5,491 nucleotides of DNA. Source: Planctomycetaceae bacterium (GTDB lineage: Bacteria; Planctomycetota; Planctomycetia; Isosphaerales; Isosphaeraceae). Below the pieces are notes generated by a model. It worked only from the letters and a program-made list of their open reading frames with translations, was not told where the DNA came from and searched no databases. Every line of letters starts with the position of its first letter. Position 1 is the first letter of the stretch. The position numbers and the translations under genes were made by a program. Positions 1 to 5,491 of the stretch are shown in pieces. The stretch spans positions 1-5,491 of the forward strand of contig JAFANO010000743.1 of the NCBI GenBank assembly GCA_019232645.1, given 5' to 3'.

Positions 1-569
1 CGGACCTCGTGGATGTTGGACCGGGCCGCGTCGCGGTCGAACTCGCAGGCATCGGCTAGGTCGATCTTTGTGATCACGGCGAGGTCGGCCGAGTTGAACA
101 GGCCGGGGTACTTCAACGGCTTGTCCTCCCCCTCGGTGACCGACAGCAGCGCCACGCGGAGGGCCTCGCCGAGGTCGTAGCTCGAGGTGCAGACCAGGTT
201 GCCGACGTTCTCGATAAACAGGAGGTCGAACGCGGCGAGGTCCCAGTTGAGCAGGTGCCGCTCGACCATCTCGGCCTCGAGGTGGCAGATGCCATGGGTC
301 TGGATCTGCCGCACGGGCACGCCGCTGCGGGCCAGGCGTCGGGCGTCGTTGTCGGTCTCCAGGTCGCCCACCAGCGCCGCCGGCTTGACTCCCAGGTCGG
401 CCAGGGCCTTGAGCGTCCGCTCGAGGAAGGTCGTCTTGCCCGTGCCCGGGCTGGAGACCAAGTTCAGCACGAACAGGCCGGCCTCGCGGAACCGCCCGCG
501 GAGCACGGCGGCGCACTGGTCGTTCTTCTTGAGCAGGCCCTGGCGGAGTTCGACGATCCGGGGGATCAT
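1..569 (-). CDS. hypB: HypB, hydrogenase nickel-insertion GTPase (3' end cut by window edge)
   Basis: HypB is a cytoplasmic SIMIBI-class GTPase. With HypA it delivers nickel to the large subunit of [NiFe]-hydrogenase. From the ATG at 567-569, 189 residues can be read before the left edge; by comparison with the family, roughly the last 30 are missing. Visible motifs are the P-loop SSPGTGKTT (residues 39-47, Thr where Ser is common), GDLETDNDARR (68-78), CHLEAEMV (95-102), FIENVGNLVC (118-127), SVTEGEDKPLKYP (143-155) and the guanine-specificity motif TKID (167-170). Cys95, His96 and Cys127 match the metal site of the GTPase domain. The N-terminus is short: it has neither the CxxCGC nickel motif nor the His-rich storage stretch of some HypBs, so the G-domain site is the only recognised one. 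The start overlaps the hypA stop as ATGA and has a strong Shine-Dalgarno sequence, so the two are co-translated. The identification is secure. Confidence 0.96.
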   Translation of the reverse strand, partial: MIPRIVELRQGLLKKNDQCAAVLRGRFREAGLFVLNLVSSPGTGKTTFLERTLKALADLGVKPAALVGDLETDNDARRLARSGVPVRQIQTHGICHLEAEMVERHLLNWDLAAFDLLFIENVGNLVCTSSYDLGEALRVALLSVTEGEDKPLKYPGLFNSADLAVITKIDLADACEFDRDAARSNIHEV

Positions 570-958
570 GGGCGATCCTCCTCGGCGACATCTTCGGCGA
601 CCTCGGACTCGCTCGACTCGACCTCGATCGACTCGACCTCGATTTCTCGACCCTGGCGGATGTCGGCGCTGGGGGTCCCGCAGGCCGAGCAGCGGAAATG
701 CTGGACGCCGGGGAGCTCGAACGTCCGGTCGCAGGCCGGACAGTGGATCGCCACGGGGACGGTCCGGATGACCAGGCGCGAGCCCTCGAGCGGCGTGTCC
801 CGGGTGACGATATCGTAACAGAATTCGAGGGAGTCGGCCACCACCCCGGCCAGCGCGCCCAGATTCAGCCGAACCTCGCGGACCTTCCCGCCGTCGACGC
901 GCGGGAGGGCCTCGCACACGATCTCCACCAGGCTGTGCGCGAGCGAAAGTTCGTGCAA
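566..958 (-). CDS. hypA: HypA, hydrogenase nickel metallochaperone
   Basis: HypA binds nickel at its N-terminus and a structural zinc, and works with HypB to load nickel into [NiFe]-hydrogenase. I chose the TTG at 956-958, giving 130 residues that begin MHELSLA, the family's hallmark start; the N-terminal amine and His2 belong to the nickel site. With this start the zinc cysteines fall at 73, 76, 90 and 93 (CPAC and CSAC), the numbering I recall for E. coli HypA. The nearest ATG (974-976) would add MGTPET, bury the His-Glu pair inside the chain and probably spoil nickel binding, but it is the start an automatic caller may pick. Neither start has a good Shine-Dalgarno sequence. After residue 104 the chain continues as an acidic tail with IEVES twice, about 17 residues beyond the usual length near 113. 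The stop overlaps the hypB start by four bases. Family assignment is very secure; the start is less so. Confidence 0.94.
   Translation of the reverse strand: MHELSLAHSLVEIVCEALPRVDGGKVREVRLNLGALAGVVADSLEFCYDIVTRDTPLEGSRLVIRTVPVAIHCPACDRTFELPGVQHFRCSACGTPSADIRQGREIEVESIEVESSESEVAEDVAEEDRP
577..583 (-). promoter_or_regulatory. Shine-Dalgarno sequence of hypB, inside the hypA 3' end
   Basis: On the minus strand GAGGAGG lies 7 bases before the hypB ATG at 567-569. It is the only strong ribosome-binding site before a gene start in this window. It also codes for two glutamates near the C-terminus of HypA (EEDRP), so the end of HypA and the hypB initiation signal constrain each other. Together with the ATGA stop/start overlap it points to coupled translation of hypA and hypB. 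Confidence 0.85.
613..642 (-). repeat. Perfect 15-bp tandem duplication in hypA (IEVES twice)
   Basis: The 15-bp unit TCGACTCGACCTCGA occurs at 613-627 and again directly at 628-642 with no mismatch. It is in frame within hypA, so the protein carries IEVES twice (residues 106-110 and 111-115) at the start of its acidic tail. Being in frame and exact, it looks like a simple slippage or duplication that lengthened the tail without harming the gene. Both copies lie after the zinc-binding cysteines. Confidence 0.9.
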
Positions 959-1050
959 GGTCTCTGGAGTTCCCATCGAGTCTGGTGTCGGATGGAAGGG
1001 GATTGGAGGCGCGGCGGACGATGCGGGGTGGTGTCTCCCGGCCCACACTG

Positions 1051-1080
1051 ATTCTAAGGAGTTCGGCCTCGGCGCGTCAA
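1051..1080 (-). promoter_or_regulatory. Probable sigma-70-type promoter of hypAB
   Basis: Reading leftwards, TTGACG (1075-1080) and TAGAAT (1051-1056) are separated by 18 bases. Each hexamer matches five of six bases of the TTGACA/TATAAT consensus. Transcription would start near 1044, leaving a leader of about 85 bases before the HypA TTG, including a pyrimidine-rich stretch around 990-1009. The GTG at 1046-1048 that could extend HypA would then lie at or before the transcript start, which argues against it. The site lies in the non-coding gap between hypF and hypA, so hypAB could be expressed independently of hypF. Confidence 0.6.
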
Positions 1081-1083
1081 ACG

Positions 1084-1124
1084 CCCGACGATCCCGGGCC
1101 CTTGCCCCAGGACGAGCCGTCGGG
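1084..1124 (-). terminator. Inverted repeat after hypF, weak terminator candidate
   Basis: CCCGACG (1084-1090) and CGTCGGG (1118-1124) can pair as a perfect 7-bp stem. Inside it, GGGC (1096-1099) and GCCC (1104-1107) could form a smaller hairpin. The structure begins 20 bases after the hypF stop and ends just before the -35 element of the hypAB promoter, a sensible place to end the hypF transcript. No run of T follows it in the direction of transcription, so it is not a classical intrinsic terminator. It could equally be chance in GC-rich DNA. Confidence 0.3.
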
Positions 1125-1143
1125 GTCCATCGGCATGAAGCGG

Positions 1144-3531
1144 CTATCTTGCCCCGCTCGACGCGACCGGATCGCCCCCCTGGATCGCCGAGGCCACGGC
1201 CGCCTGGCCGAGGGAGAGGCCGCCGTCGTTGGCCGGGACGCGGCGGTGGACCAGGACCTCGAACCCCTCATGGTGGAGCCGGTCGGCCGCCCGGCGCAGC
1301 AGGAGCATGTTCTGAAAGACACCGCCGCTCAGGGCGACCGAGTCGACCCCGGTGTGGTCCCTCGCCCAGCGGGCCAGCTCGACGACCGCCCCGGCCACCG
1401 CATGGTGGAACCGGCCCGCCAGCACCGTCCCAGGCACCCCGCGTCGGAGCTCGGCCGCGATCGTGCGGAGCAGCGGGGCGGGATCGACCACGACGGGACC
1501 GTCCGCCTCGGGGACCTCGAGGGCGAACGCGCCCCAGGCCCCCTCGTCGCGCGCGTCGCACCGCGACTCCATCTCGATGGCGGCCTGGGCCTCGTACGTG
1601 ACCGTCTGACGGACGCCGATCAGCGCGGCCACGGCGTCGAAAAGACGGCCCATGCTGCTGGTGGGGACGCAGTTCAGGCCCCGCTCGAGCTGCCGGCGCA
1701 GGACCCGACGCTCGGCCTCGGGGCAGGCCGCCACGCAGGGCAGGTCGTCGTCCCAGGGCAAGCCGGCCGCCCAGAGGTGGGCCAGGGCCGAACGGTAGGG
1801 GCGGTGGATGGCGGCGTCGCCGCCGGGCAGCGGGATGTATTTCAGGTGGGCAAGGCGGCGGAACCCCCGGTAATCGGCCAGAAGGACCTCGCCCCCCCAG
1901 ATCGCCCCGTCGAGGCCGTAGCCGGTGCCGTCGAGGATGACGCCGATCACCGGCCTCGAGCCGTCTAGGCCATGCTCGAGCATGACCGACGCGGCGTGGG
2001 CGTGGTGGTGCTGCACCGCGATCAACGGCAGGCCGCGCCCCTCGGCGAAGCGGCCGGCCCACCGCGCGCTGAGGTAGCCCGGGTGGCTGTCGCAGGCGAC
2101 CACGGCCGGCTCGGCGCGGAAGAGGGCCCGGAAGTGCGCCTCGGCCCGCGCGAAGGCCTCGAGCGTCTCCAGGTTCCCCATGTCGCCGATGTGCTGGCTG
2201 AGGTACGCGTACGGCGGCCGGGCCAGGCAGAACGTCGCCTTGAGCTCGCCGCCGACGGCCAGGACCGTCGGCCCCGATCCGGATCCGGGCCACGCCACCG
2301 GGAACGGCGCGTATCCCCGCGAGCGTCGCACGGGGGCCTCGGCCCCGTCGAAGGCGCGCACCACCGAGTCGTCGCACACGGCGTGGATCGGCCGGTCATG
2401 CAGCAGGAAGGCGTCGGCCAGCGACGCGAGCCGGGCGAGGGCCTCGGCGTTGTCGCGGGCGATCGGCTCGTCGCTCAGGTTGCCGGAGGTCATCACCAGC
2501 GGCCGGTCGCCCACCAGGAGGTGGTGCAGCGGCGTGTAGGGCAGCATGACCCCGAGGAACGCGTTGCCCGGGGCCACCCCCTCGGCGATCGGCCGAACGT
2601 CGGTCGGGCCGGTCCGGCGGCGCAGGAGCACGATCGGCCGGGCGCGGCTCGTCAGCAGCCGTTCCTCGTGGGCGTCGATCTCGACGAACGCGCAGGCCGA
2701 GGCCGCGGAGGCGGCCATCAGGGCGAAGGGCTTGTCCACGCGTCCCTTGCGCGCGCGGAGGCGGGCGACGGCCTCGGCGTCGGTCGCGTCGCAGGCGAGG
2801 TGGAAGCCGCCCAGGCCCTTGATCGCGACGACTTGACCCCCGGCGAGCGCCTCGCGGGCCAGGCGGAGGGCCTCCTCGCCCTGGGGCCAGGGCCCGTAAT
2901 CGACCGGGCGGGCGGCGGCATCCGAGGCCCTCGCGGAGGGGACCAGCCAGAGCCGGGGACCGCAGGCCGGGCAGGCGTTGGGCTGGGCGTGGAAGCGACG
3001 GTTGGTCGGGTCGTGATACTCGGCCGCGCAGGCCGGGCACATGGGGAACCCGGCCATCGTCGTCTGCGCGCGGTCGTAGGGGATGTCCCGGACGATGGTG
3101 AACCTCGGGCCGCAGTTCGTGCAGTTGAGGAAGGGATAGCGGTAGCGGCGGTCGGCCGGGTCGAAGAGCTCCCGGAGGCAGTCGTCGCAGGTGGCGATGT
3201 CGGGGGAGATGGGCGTGCTCAGGTCGTCCAGGCGCCGGCTCTCGACGATGACAAAGTCCCGCTCCTCCCGCGCCGGCAGCTCCTCGACGCCCACCGCGTC
3301 GATCACCGCCAGAGGGGGCCGTCGTTCCAGGAGGTCGCGCTGGAAGTCCTCGACGGCCGTCGGCGGGCCTTGCACCTCGATGAACACGCCCGAGGAGTCA
3401 TTCCCCACGTGCCCGGTCAGGCCGTGCCGTCGCGCCAGGGCATGGACGAACGGCCGGAACCCGACCCCCTGGACCAACCCTCGCACGAGGAGCCGCCGCC
3501 TGACCTGAAGAAGGACCGGACCGCCCACCAT
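1144..3531 (-). CDS. hypF: HypF, carbamoyltransferase for [NiFe]-hydrogenase maturation
   Basis: HypF uses carbamoyl phosphate and ATP to make carbamoyl-adenylate and passes the carbamoyl group to the C-terminal cysteine of HypE, the source of the CN ligands on the active-site iron. All domains are present in 795 residues, the usual length. The acylphosphatase domain has GLVQGVGFRPF (18-28) and GHVGND (40-45), with Arg26 and Asn44 as likely catalytic residues. Two zinc fingers follow, with cysteines at 115, 118, 137, 140, 165, 168, 187 and 190 in the exact CX2C-X18-CX2C-X24-CX2C-X18-CX2C spacing. The YrdC-like domain (about 218-400) has RKGRVDKPFA and TSGNLSDEP. The Kae1-like domain has QHHHAHAAS (507-515), DGTGYGLDGAIWGGE (534-548), SSMGRLFDAVAAL (625-637), LSGGVFQN (734-741) and NDGGLSLGQ (768-776). 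The ATG at 3529-3531 is the only plausible start: the in-frame codons back to a TAA near 3644 include no ATG, GTG or TTG. It has no Shine-Dalgarno sequence. No residue looks damaged. Confidence 0.98.
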   Translation of the reverse strand: MVGGPVLLQVRRRLLVRGLVQGVGFRPFVHALARRHGLTGHVGNDSSGVFIEVQGPPTAVEDFQRDLLERRPPLAVIDAVGVEELPAREERDFVIVESRRLDDLSTPISPDIATCDDCLRELFDPADRRYRYPFLNCTNCGPRFTIVRDIPYDRAQTTMAGFPMCPACAAEYHDPTNRRFHAQPNACPACGPRLWLVPSARASDAAARPVDYGPWPQGEEALRLAREALAGGQVVAIKGLGGFHLACDATDAEAVARLRARKGRVDKPFALMAASAASACAFVEIDAHEERLLTSRARPIVLLRRRTGPTDVRPIAEGVAPGNAFLGVMLPYTPLHHLLVGDRPLVMTSGNLSDEPIARDNAEALARLASLADAFLLHDRPIHAVCDDSVVRAFDGAEAPVRRSRGYAPFPVAWPGSGSGPTVLAVGGELKATFCLARPPYAYLSQHIGDMGNLETLEAFARAEAHFRALFRAEPAVVACDSHPGYLSARWAGRFAEGRGLPLIAVQHHHAHAASVMLEHGLDGSRPVIGVILDGTGYGLDGAIWGGEVLLADYRGFRRLAHLKYIPLPGGDAAIHRPYRSALAHLWAAGLPWDDDLPCVAACPEAERRVLRRQLERGLNCVPTSSMGRLFDAVAALIGVRQTVTYEAQAAIEMESRCDARDEGAWGAFALEVPEADGPVVVDPAPLLRTIAAELRRGVPGTVLAGRFHHAVAGAVVELARWARDHTGVDSVALSGGVFQNMLLLRRAADRLHHEGFEVLVHRRVPANDGGLSLGQAAVASAIQGGDPVASSGAR

Positions 3532-3538
3532 GACAATG

Positions 3539-3547
3539 ATTCTATCA
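3539..3547 (-). promoter_or_regulatory. Extended -10 promoter element immediately before hypF
   Basis: On the minus strand TGATAGAAT combines the extended -10 TG with a five-of-six match to TATAAT. It ends 7 bases before the hypF ATG, so transcription would start at or within a base or two of that ATG and the mRNA would be nearly leaderless. This agrees with the lack of any Shine-Dalgarno sequence before hypF. There is no good -35 hexamer at 17 or 18 bases upstream (TTCTCC and ATTCTC), as often tolerated with an extended -10. The site sits in a 50% GC gap, much less GC-rich than the flanking genes. Confidence 0.5.
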
Positions 3548-3561
3548 GTTCCAAAATCCGC

Positions 3562-3573
3562 GGAGAATTCTCC
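3562..3573. promoter_or_regulatory. Perfect 12-bp palindrome, candidate operator of hypF
   Basis: GGAGAATTCTCC reads the same on both strands over all 12 bases with no spacer; the flanking bases do not extend it. If transcription starts next to the hypF ATG, it spans about -30 to -41 and covers the -35 region of the proposed promoter. A symmetric site there is typical of a dimeric regulator. I cannot tie it to a named regulator family, and a single copy could be chance. Confidence 0.4.
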
Positions 3574-3634
3574 CCTGTCATCAGCGTTCTGGCCTGGATC
3601 AATTGCCTCCGAATCCTCCCTCCACTTTCCCCGA

Positions 3635-3656
3635 TCCCTCGATTACAAAATCGGGA
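3635..3656 (-). terminator. Imperfect hairpin after lon, weak terminator candidate
   Basis: CGATT (3640-3644) pairs with AATCG (3649-3653) around a four-base loop. Two further C-G pairs extend the stem past a single-base bulge. It starts about 20 bases after the lon stop. A smaller GAGA/TCTC stem (3665-3675) lies directly after the stop. Neither is followed by a T-run, so termination here is only a possibility, supported mainly by position. Confidence 0.25.
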
Positions 3657-3675
3657 GAAACCACGAGATTGTCTC

Positions 3676-5491
3676 TCAGACCGACCTCGGGCGTCGCGTC
3701 GGCTTGGGGGTGGGATCGGGCTTGTCTTCGGGGGAAGGCAGGGATCGCGCCTTCGCGCCGGTCCCGGCGGCGGACTTGCCGCGTGCGGTGTGTGCCTTGG
3801 GCAGCTTGGCGGGGAAGAGGCGCGGGATCACGTCGTCGAGGGTGTCGATCGCGTGGAAGGTCATGTCGGACTTGACCTCGGCGGGGAGCTCGATCAGGTC
3901 CTTCTCGTTGTGCCTGGGGATCAGGACGGCCTGGATGCCCGCGCGGCGGGCGGCCAGGACCTTCTCGCGGACCCCGCCGACGGGCAGGACGCGGCCGGTC
4001 AGGGTGACCTCGCCGGTCATCGCCAGGTCCTGATGGATCGGCTTGCGGCGGACCAGGCTCATCAAGGCCGCGGCGATCGCCACGCCGGCCGACGGGCCGT
4101 CCTTGGGGACGGCGCCGGCGGGCACGTGGATGTGCATGTCGGTCTTGCTGAACCACGAGGCGTCGATCGCGAACTGCTGGGCGTGGCTGCGCAGGTAGCT
4201 CATGGCCGCCTGGGCGCTCTCGCGCATCGAGTCGCCCAGCAGGCCGGTCAGCGTCAGGGCCCCCTTGCCGGGCATGGCGGTCGCCTCAATGAAGAGGATC
4301 TCGCCGCCGGTCGGCGTCCAGGCCAGCCCGGTCGCGACGCCGGGTGTCCCGGTCCGGTCGGCCACCTCGCGGAAGAAGCGCGGCGGTCCGAGCACCTCGG
4401 GCACCATCGCCGCGGTCACCGTCACCCGCTCGCGCTGACCTTCGGCGTGCTTGCGTGCGATCTTGCGGCAGATCGCCGCGATCTCGCGCTCGAGGTTCCG
4501 CAGGCCCGCCTCGCGGGTATAGTCGGCGATGACCTTGCGGATCGCGTCGTCGGCGAACGTCACGTCCCCGGCCGTCAGGCCGTGCTCATCGAGCTGCTTG
4601 GGGATGATGTACCTCTGCGCGATCAGCGTCTTCTCCTCCTCGCTGTAGCCGGGGAGCTGGAGCACCTCCATCCGGTCGAGCAGGGGGGGCGGGATCGTCT
4701 CGAGCACGTTGGCCGTGGCGATGAACATCACCCGCGACAGGTCGAAATCGACGTCCAGGTAATGGTCGCGGAACGTCGCGTTCAGTTCGGGGTCGAGCAC
4801 CTCCAGCAGCGCCGCGGAGGGGTCGCCCCGGAAGTCGGCGCCGAGCTTGTCGACCTCGTCGAGCATGAAGACCGGGTTGTTGGTCCTCCCCCTGCGGATG
4901 CCCTGGAGGATCCGGCCGGGCATCGCGGCGACGTAGGTCCGGCGATGGCCCCGGATCTCGGCCTCGTCGTGGACGCCCCCCAGGGGAACCCGGACGAACT
5001 CGCGCCCCAGCGCCCTGGCGATGCTCTTGCCCAGCGACGTCTTGCCCGTGCCGGGCGGGCCGACGAAGCAGAGGATCGGCCCCTTCATGTCCTTCTTCAG
5101 CTTGCGGACCGCCAGGTATTCGAGGATCCGCTCCTTGATCTTCTCCAGGTCGTAGTGGTCGGCGTCGAGGACCTTGCGCGCCCGGCGGAGGTCGAGGCGG
5201 TCGCGGCTCGACTTGCTCCAGGGGAGGTCCGCCAGGCAGTCGAGGTAGGTCCGGACGATCGAGTACTCGGCCGAGCTCGGGTGCATCCCCGCCAGCCGCT
5301 CGACCTCGCGCTCGGCCTCGTGGAGGACCTCGGCCGGGGGCCGGGCCTCCTTCAGCCGGCCCCAGAGCTCGTCGAGCTCGGGGTTCTCGCCCCCGCCCTC
5401 GCCCAGCTCCTCCTGAATCGCCTTGATCTGCTGGCGGAGGAAGTGGTCGCGCTGCGCCTTGGTGATCTCGGAGCCGACCTGCTCCTGGATC
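3676..5491 (-). CDS. lon: Lon ATP-dependent protease, S16 family (5' end outside window)
   Basis: Lon is a cytoplasmic homo-oligomeric AAA+ serine protease that unfolds and degrades damaged and short-lived regulatory proteins. The frame is open to the right edge (first whole codon ends the window at 5490) and gives 604 residues; the N-terminal substrate-binding domain is missing. The visible part opens in the coiled-coil linker ([19 protein letters not shown]). Next come Walker A GPPGTGKT (visible residues 144-151), Walker [10 protein letters not shown] (207-215), sensor 1 FIATAN (256-261), LLDRME with the likely arginine finger (270-275) and sensor 2 [10 protein letters not shown] (326-335). 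The protease domain has the Ser-Lys dyad: Ser467 in KDGPSAG and Lys510 in [10 protein letters not shown]. The ATG at 5284-5286 is internal and not the start, because conserved Lon sequence continues before it. After the domain there is a tail of about 45 residues rich in Lys, Arg, Pro and Ala, absent from E. coli Lon. The stop is a TGA at 3676-3678. Confidence 0.97.
   Translation of the reverse strand, partial: IQEQVGSEITKAQRDHFLRQQIKAIQEELGEGGGENPELDELWGRLKEARPPAEVLHEAEREVERLAGMHPSSAEYSIVRTYLDCLADLPWSKSSRDRLDLRRARKVLDADHYDLEKIKERILEYLAVRKLKKDMKGPILCFVGPPGTGKTSLGKSIARALGREFVRVPLGGVHDEAEIRGHRRTYVAAMPGRILQGIRRGRTNNPVFMLDEVDKLGADFRGDPSAALLEVLDPELNATFRDHYLDVDFDLSRVMFIATANVLETIPPPLLDRMEVLQLPGYSEEEKTLIAQRYIIPKQLDEHGLTAGDVTFADDAIRKVIADYTREAGLRNLEREIAAICRKIARKHAEGQRERVTVTAAMVPEVLGPPRFFREVADRTGTPGVATGLAWTPTGGEILFIEATAMPGKGALTLTGLLGDSMRESAQAAMSYLRSHAQQFAIDASWFSKTDMHIHVPAGAVPKDGPSAGVAIAAALMSLVRRKPIHQDLAMTGEVTLTGRVLPVGGVREKVLAARRAGIQAVLIPRHNEKDLIELPAEVKSDMTFHAIDTLDDVIPRLFPAKLPKAHTARGKSAAGTGAKARSLPSPEDKPDPTPKPTRRPRSV

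Noticed and set aside
187..771. Overlapping plus-strand open frames opposite hypB and hypA
   Set aside because: They mirror conserved HypB and HypA sequence, have Arg/Ser/Pro-rich shadow composition and no domain, and compete with two securely identified genes.
566..1048. Longer HypA starting at GTG 1048
   Set aside because: The extra residues are unlike any HypA N-terminus, and the GTG lies at or before the predicted transcript start.
977..1143. A sigma-54 promoter (TGGCAC-N5-TTGC type), which controls some hyp operons
   Set aside because: I looked in both non-coding gaps and found no paired GG and GC elements at the required spacing. The sigma-70-like hexamers fit better.
985..1968. A 327-codon open frame on the plus strand, opposite the 3' part of hypF
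   Set aside because: It lies almost wholly antisense to conserved HypF coding sequence, has low-complexity Arg/Gly/Asp/Pro-rich composition and shows no recognisable motif. Long antisense frames are expected in DNA with such strong G/C third-position bias.
3417..3602. A 61-codon minus-strand frame starting at TTG 3602 with GGAGG just before it, running into the hypF start
   Set aside because: The GGAGG is only three bases from the TTG, which is too close, and most of the frame reads hypF out of phase. Its product has no recognisable feature. A regulatory leader peptide cannot be excluded but has no positive support.
3599..4156. A 185-codon minus-strand open frame overlapping the 3' end of lon
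   Set aside because: It is a shifted reading of the lon protease domain, giving an Arg/Pro/Gly-rich product without motifs, while the lon frame contains the conserved Ser-Lys dyad.
5284..5286. Lon starting at the ATG 5286
   Set aside because: The same frame stays open to the right edge and upstream codons read as the conserved Lon linker ([19 protein letters not shown]), so this methionine is internal.

Overview
This window is about 5.5 kb of GC-rich DNA. It carries four closely packed protein genes, all read from the minus strand, so transcription runs from right to left. In that order they are the C-terminal three quarters of an ATP-dependent Lon protease (3676 to the right edge), a complete [NiFe]-hydrogenase maturation carbamoyltransferase HypF (1144-3531), the nickel metallochaperone HypA (566-958) and the N-terminal part of the nickel-insertion GTPase HypB (left edge to 569). 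I see no RNA gene, insertion sequence, CRISPR array or replication origin. The strong G/C third-position bias gives long spurious open frames on both strands. The organism is probably a GC-rich bacterium. The base composition and the lack of ribosome-binding sites before two genes would suit a planctomycete or similar lineage, but that is an inference and nothing here proves the taxonomy.

Layout, in the direction of transcription: lon ends at 3676. A 144-bp gap (3532-3675) follows with only 50% GC (72 of 144 by hand count). It holds a weak hairpin, a perfect 12-bp palindrome and an extended -10 element (TGATAGAAT) that ends 7 bases before the hypF ATG. hypF ends at 1144. The 185-bp gap to hypA holds an inverted repeat and a good sigma-70-type promoter (TTGACG, 18-bp spacer, TAGAAT). 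hypA and hypB are translationally coupled by an ATGA overlap, with a strong Shine-Dalgarno sequence for hypB inside the end of hypA.

HypF makes the thiocarbamate that becomes the cyanide ligands of the hydrogenase active-site iron. HypA and HypB deliver the nickel. The window is therefore part of a hydrogenase maturation cluster. hypC, hypD, hypE and the hydrogenase subunits are not in it and could lie beyond the left edge. Lon is a general quality-control protease and is probably a neighbour rather than a working part of the pathway.

No new enzyme system is visible. The points most worth a second look are regulatory or concern gene starts: a possible leaderless hypF transcript with a palindromic operator candidate over its -35 region, a separate hypAB promoter, a probable TTG start for HypA that restores its nickel-binding N-terminus, and a duplicated acidic tail on HypA.
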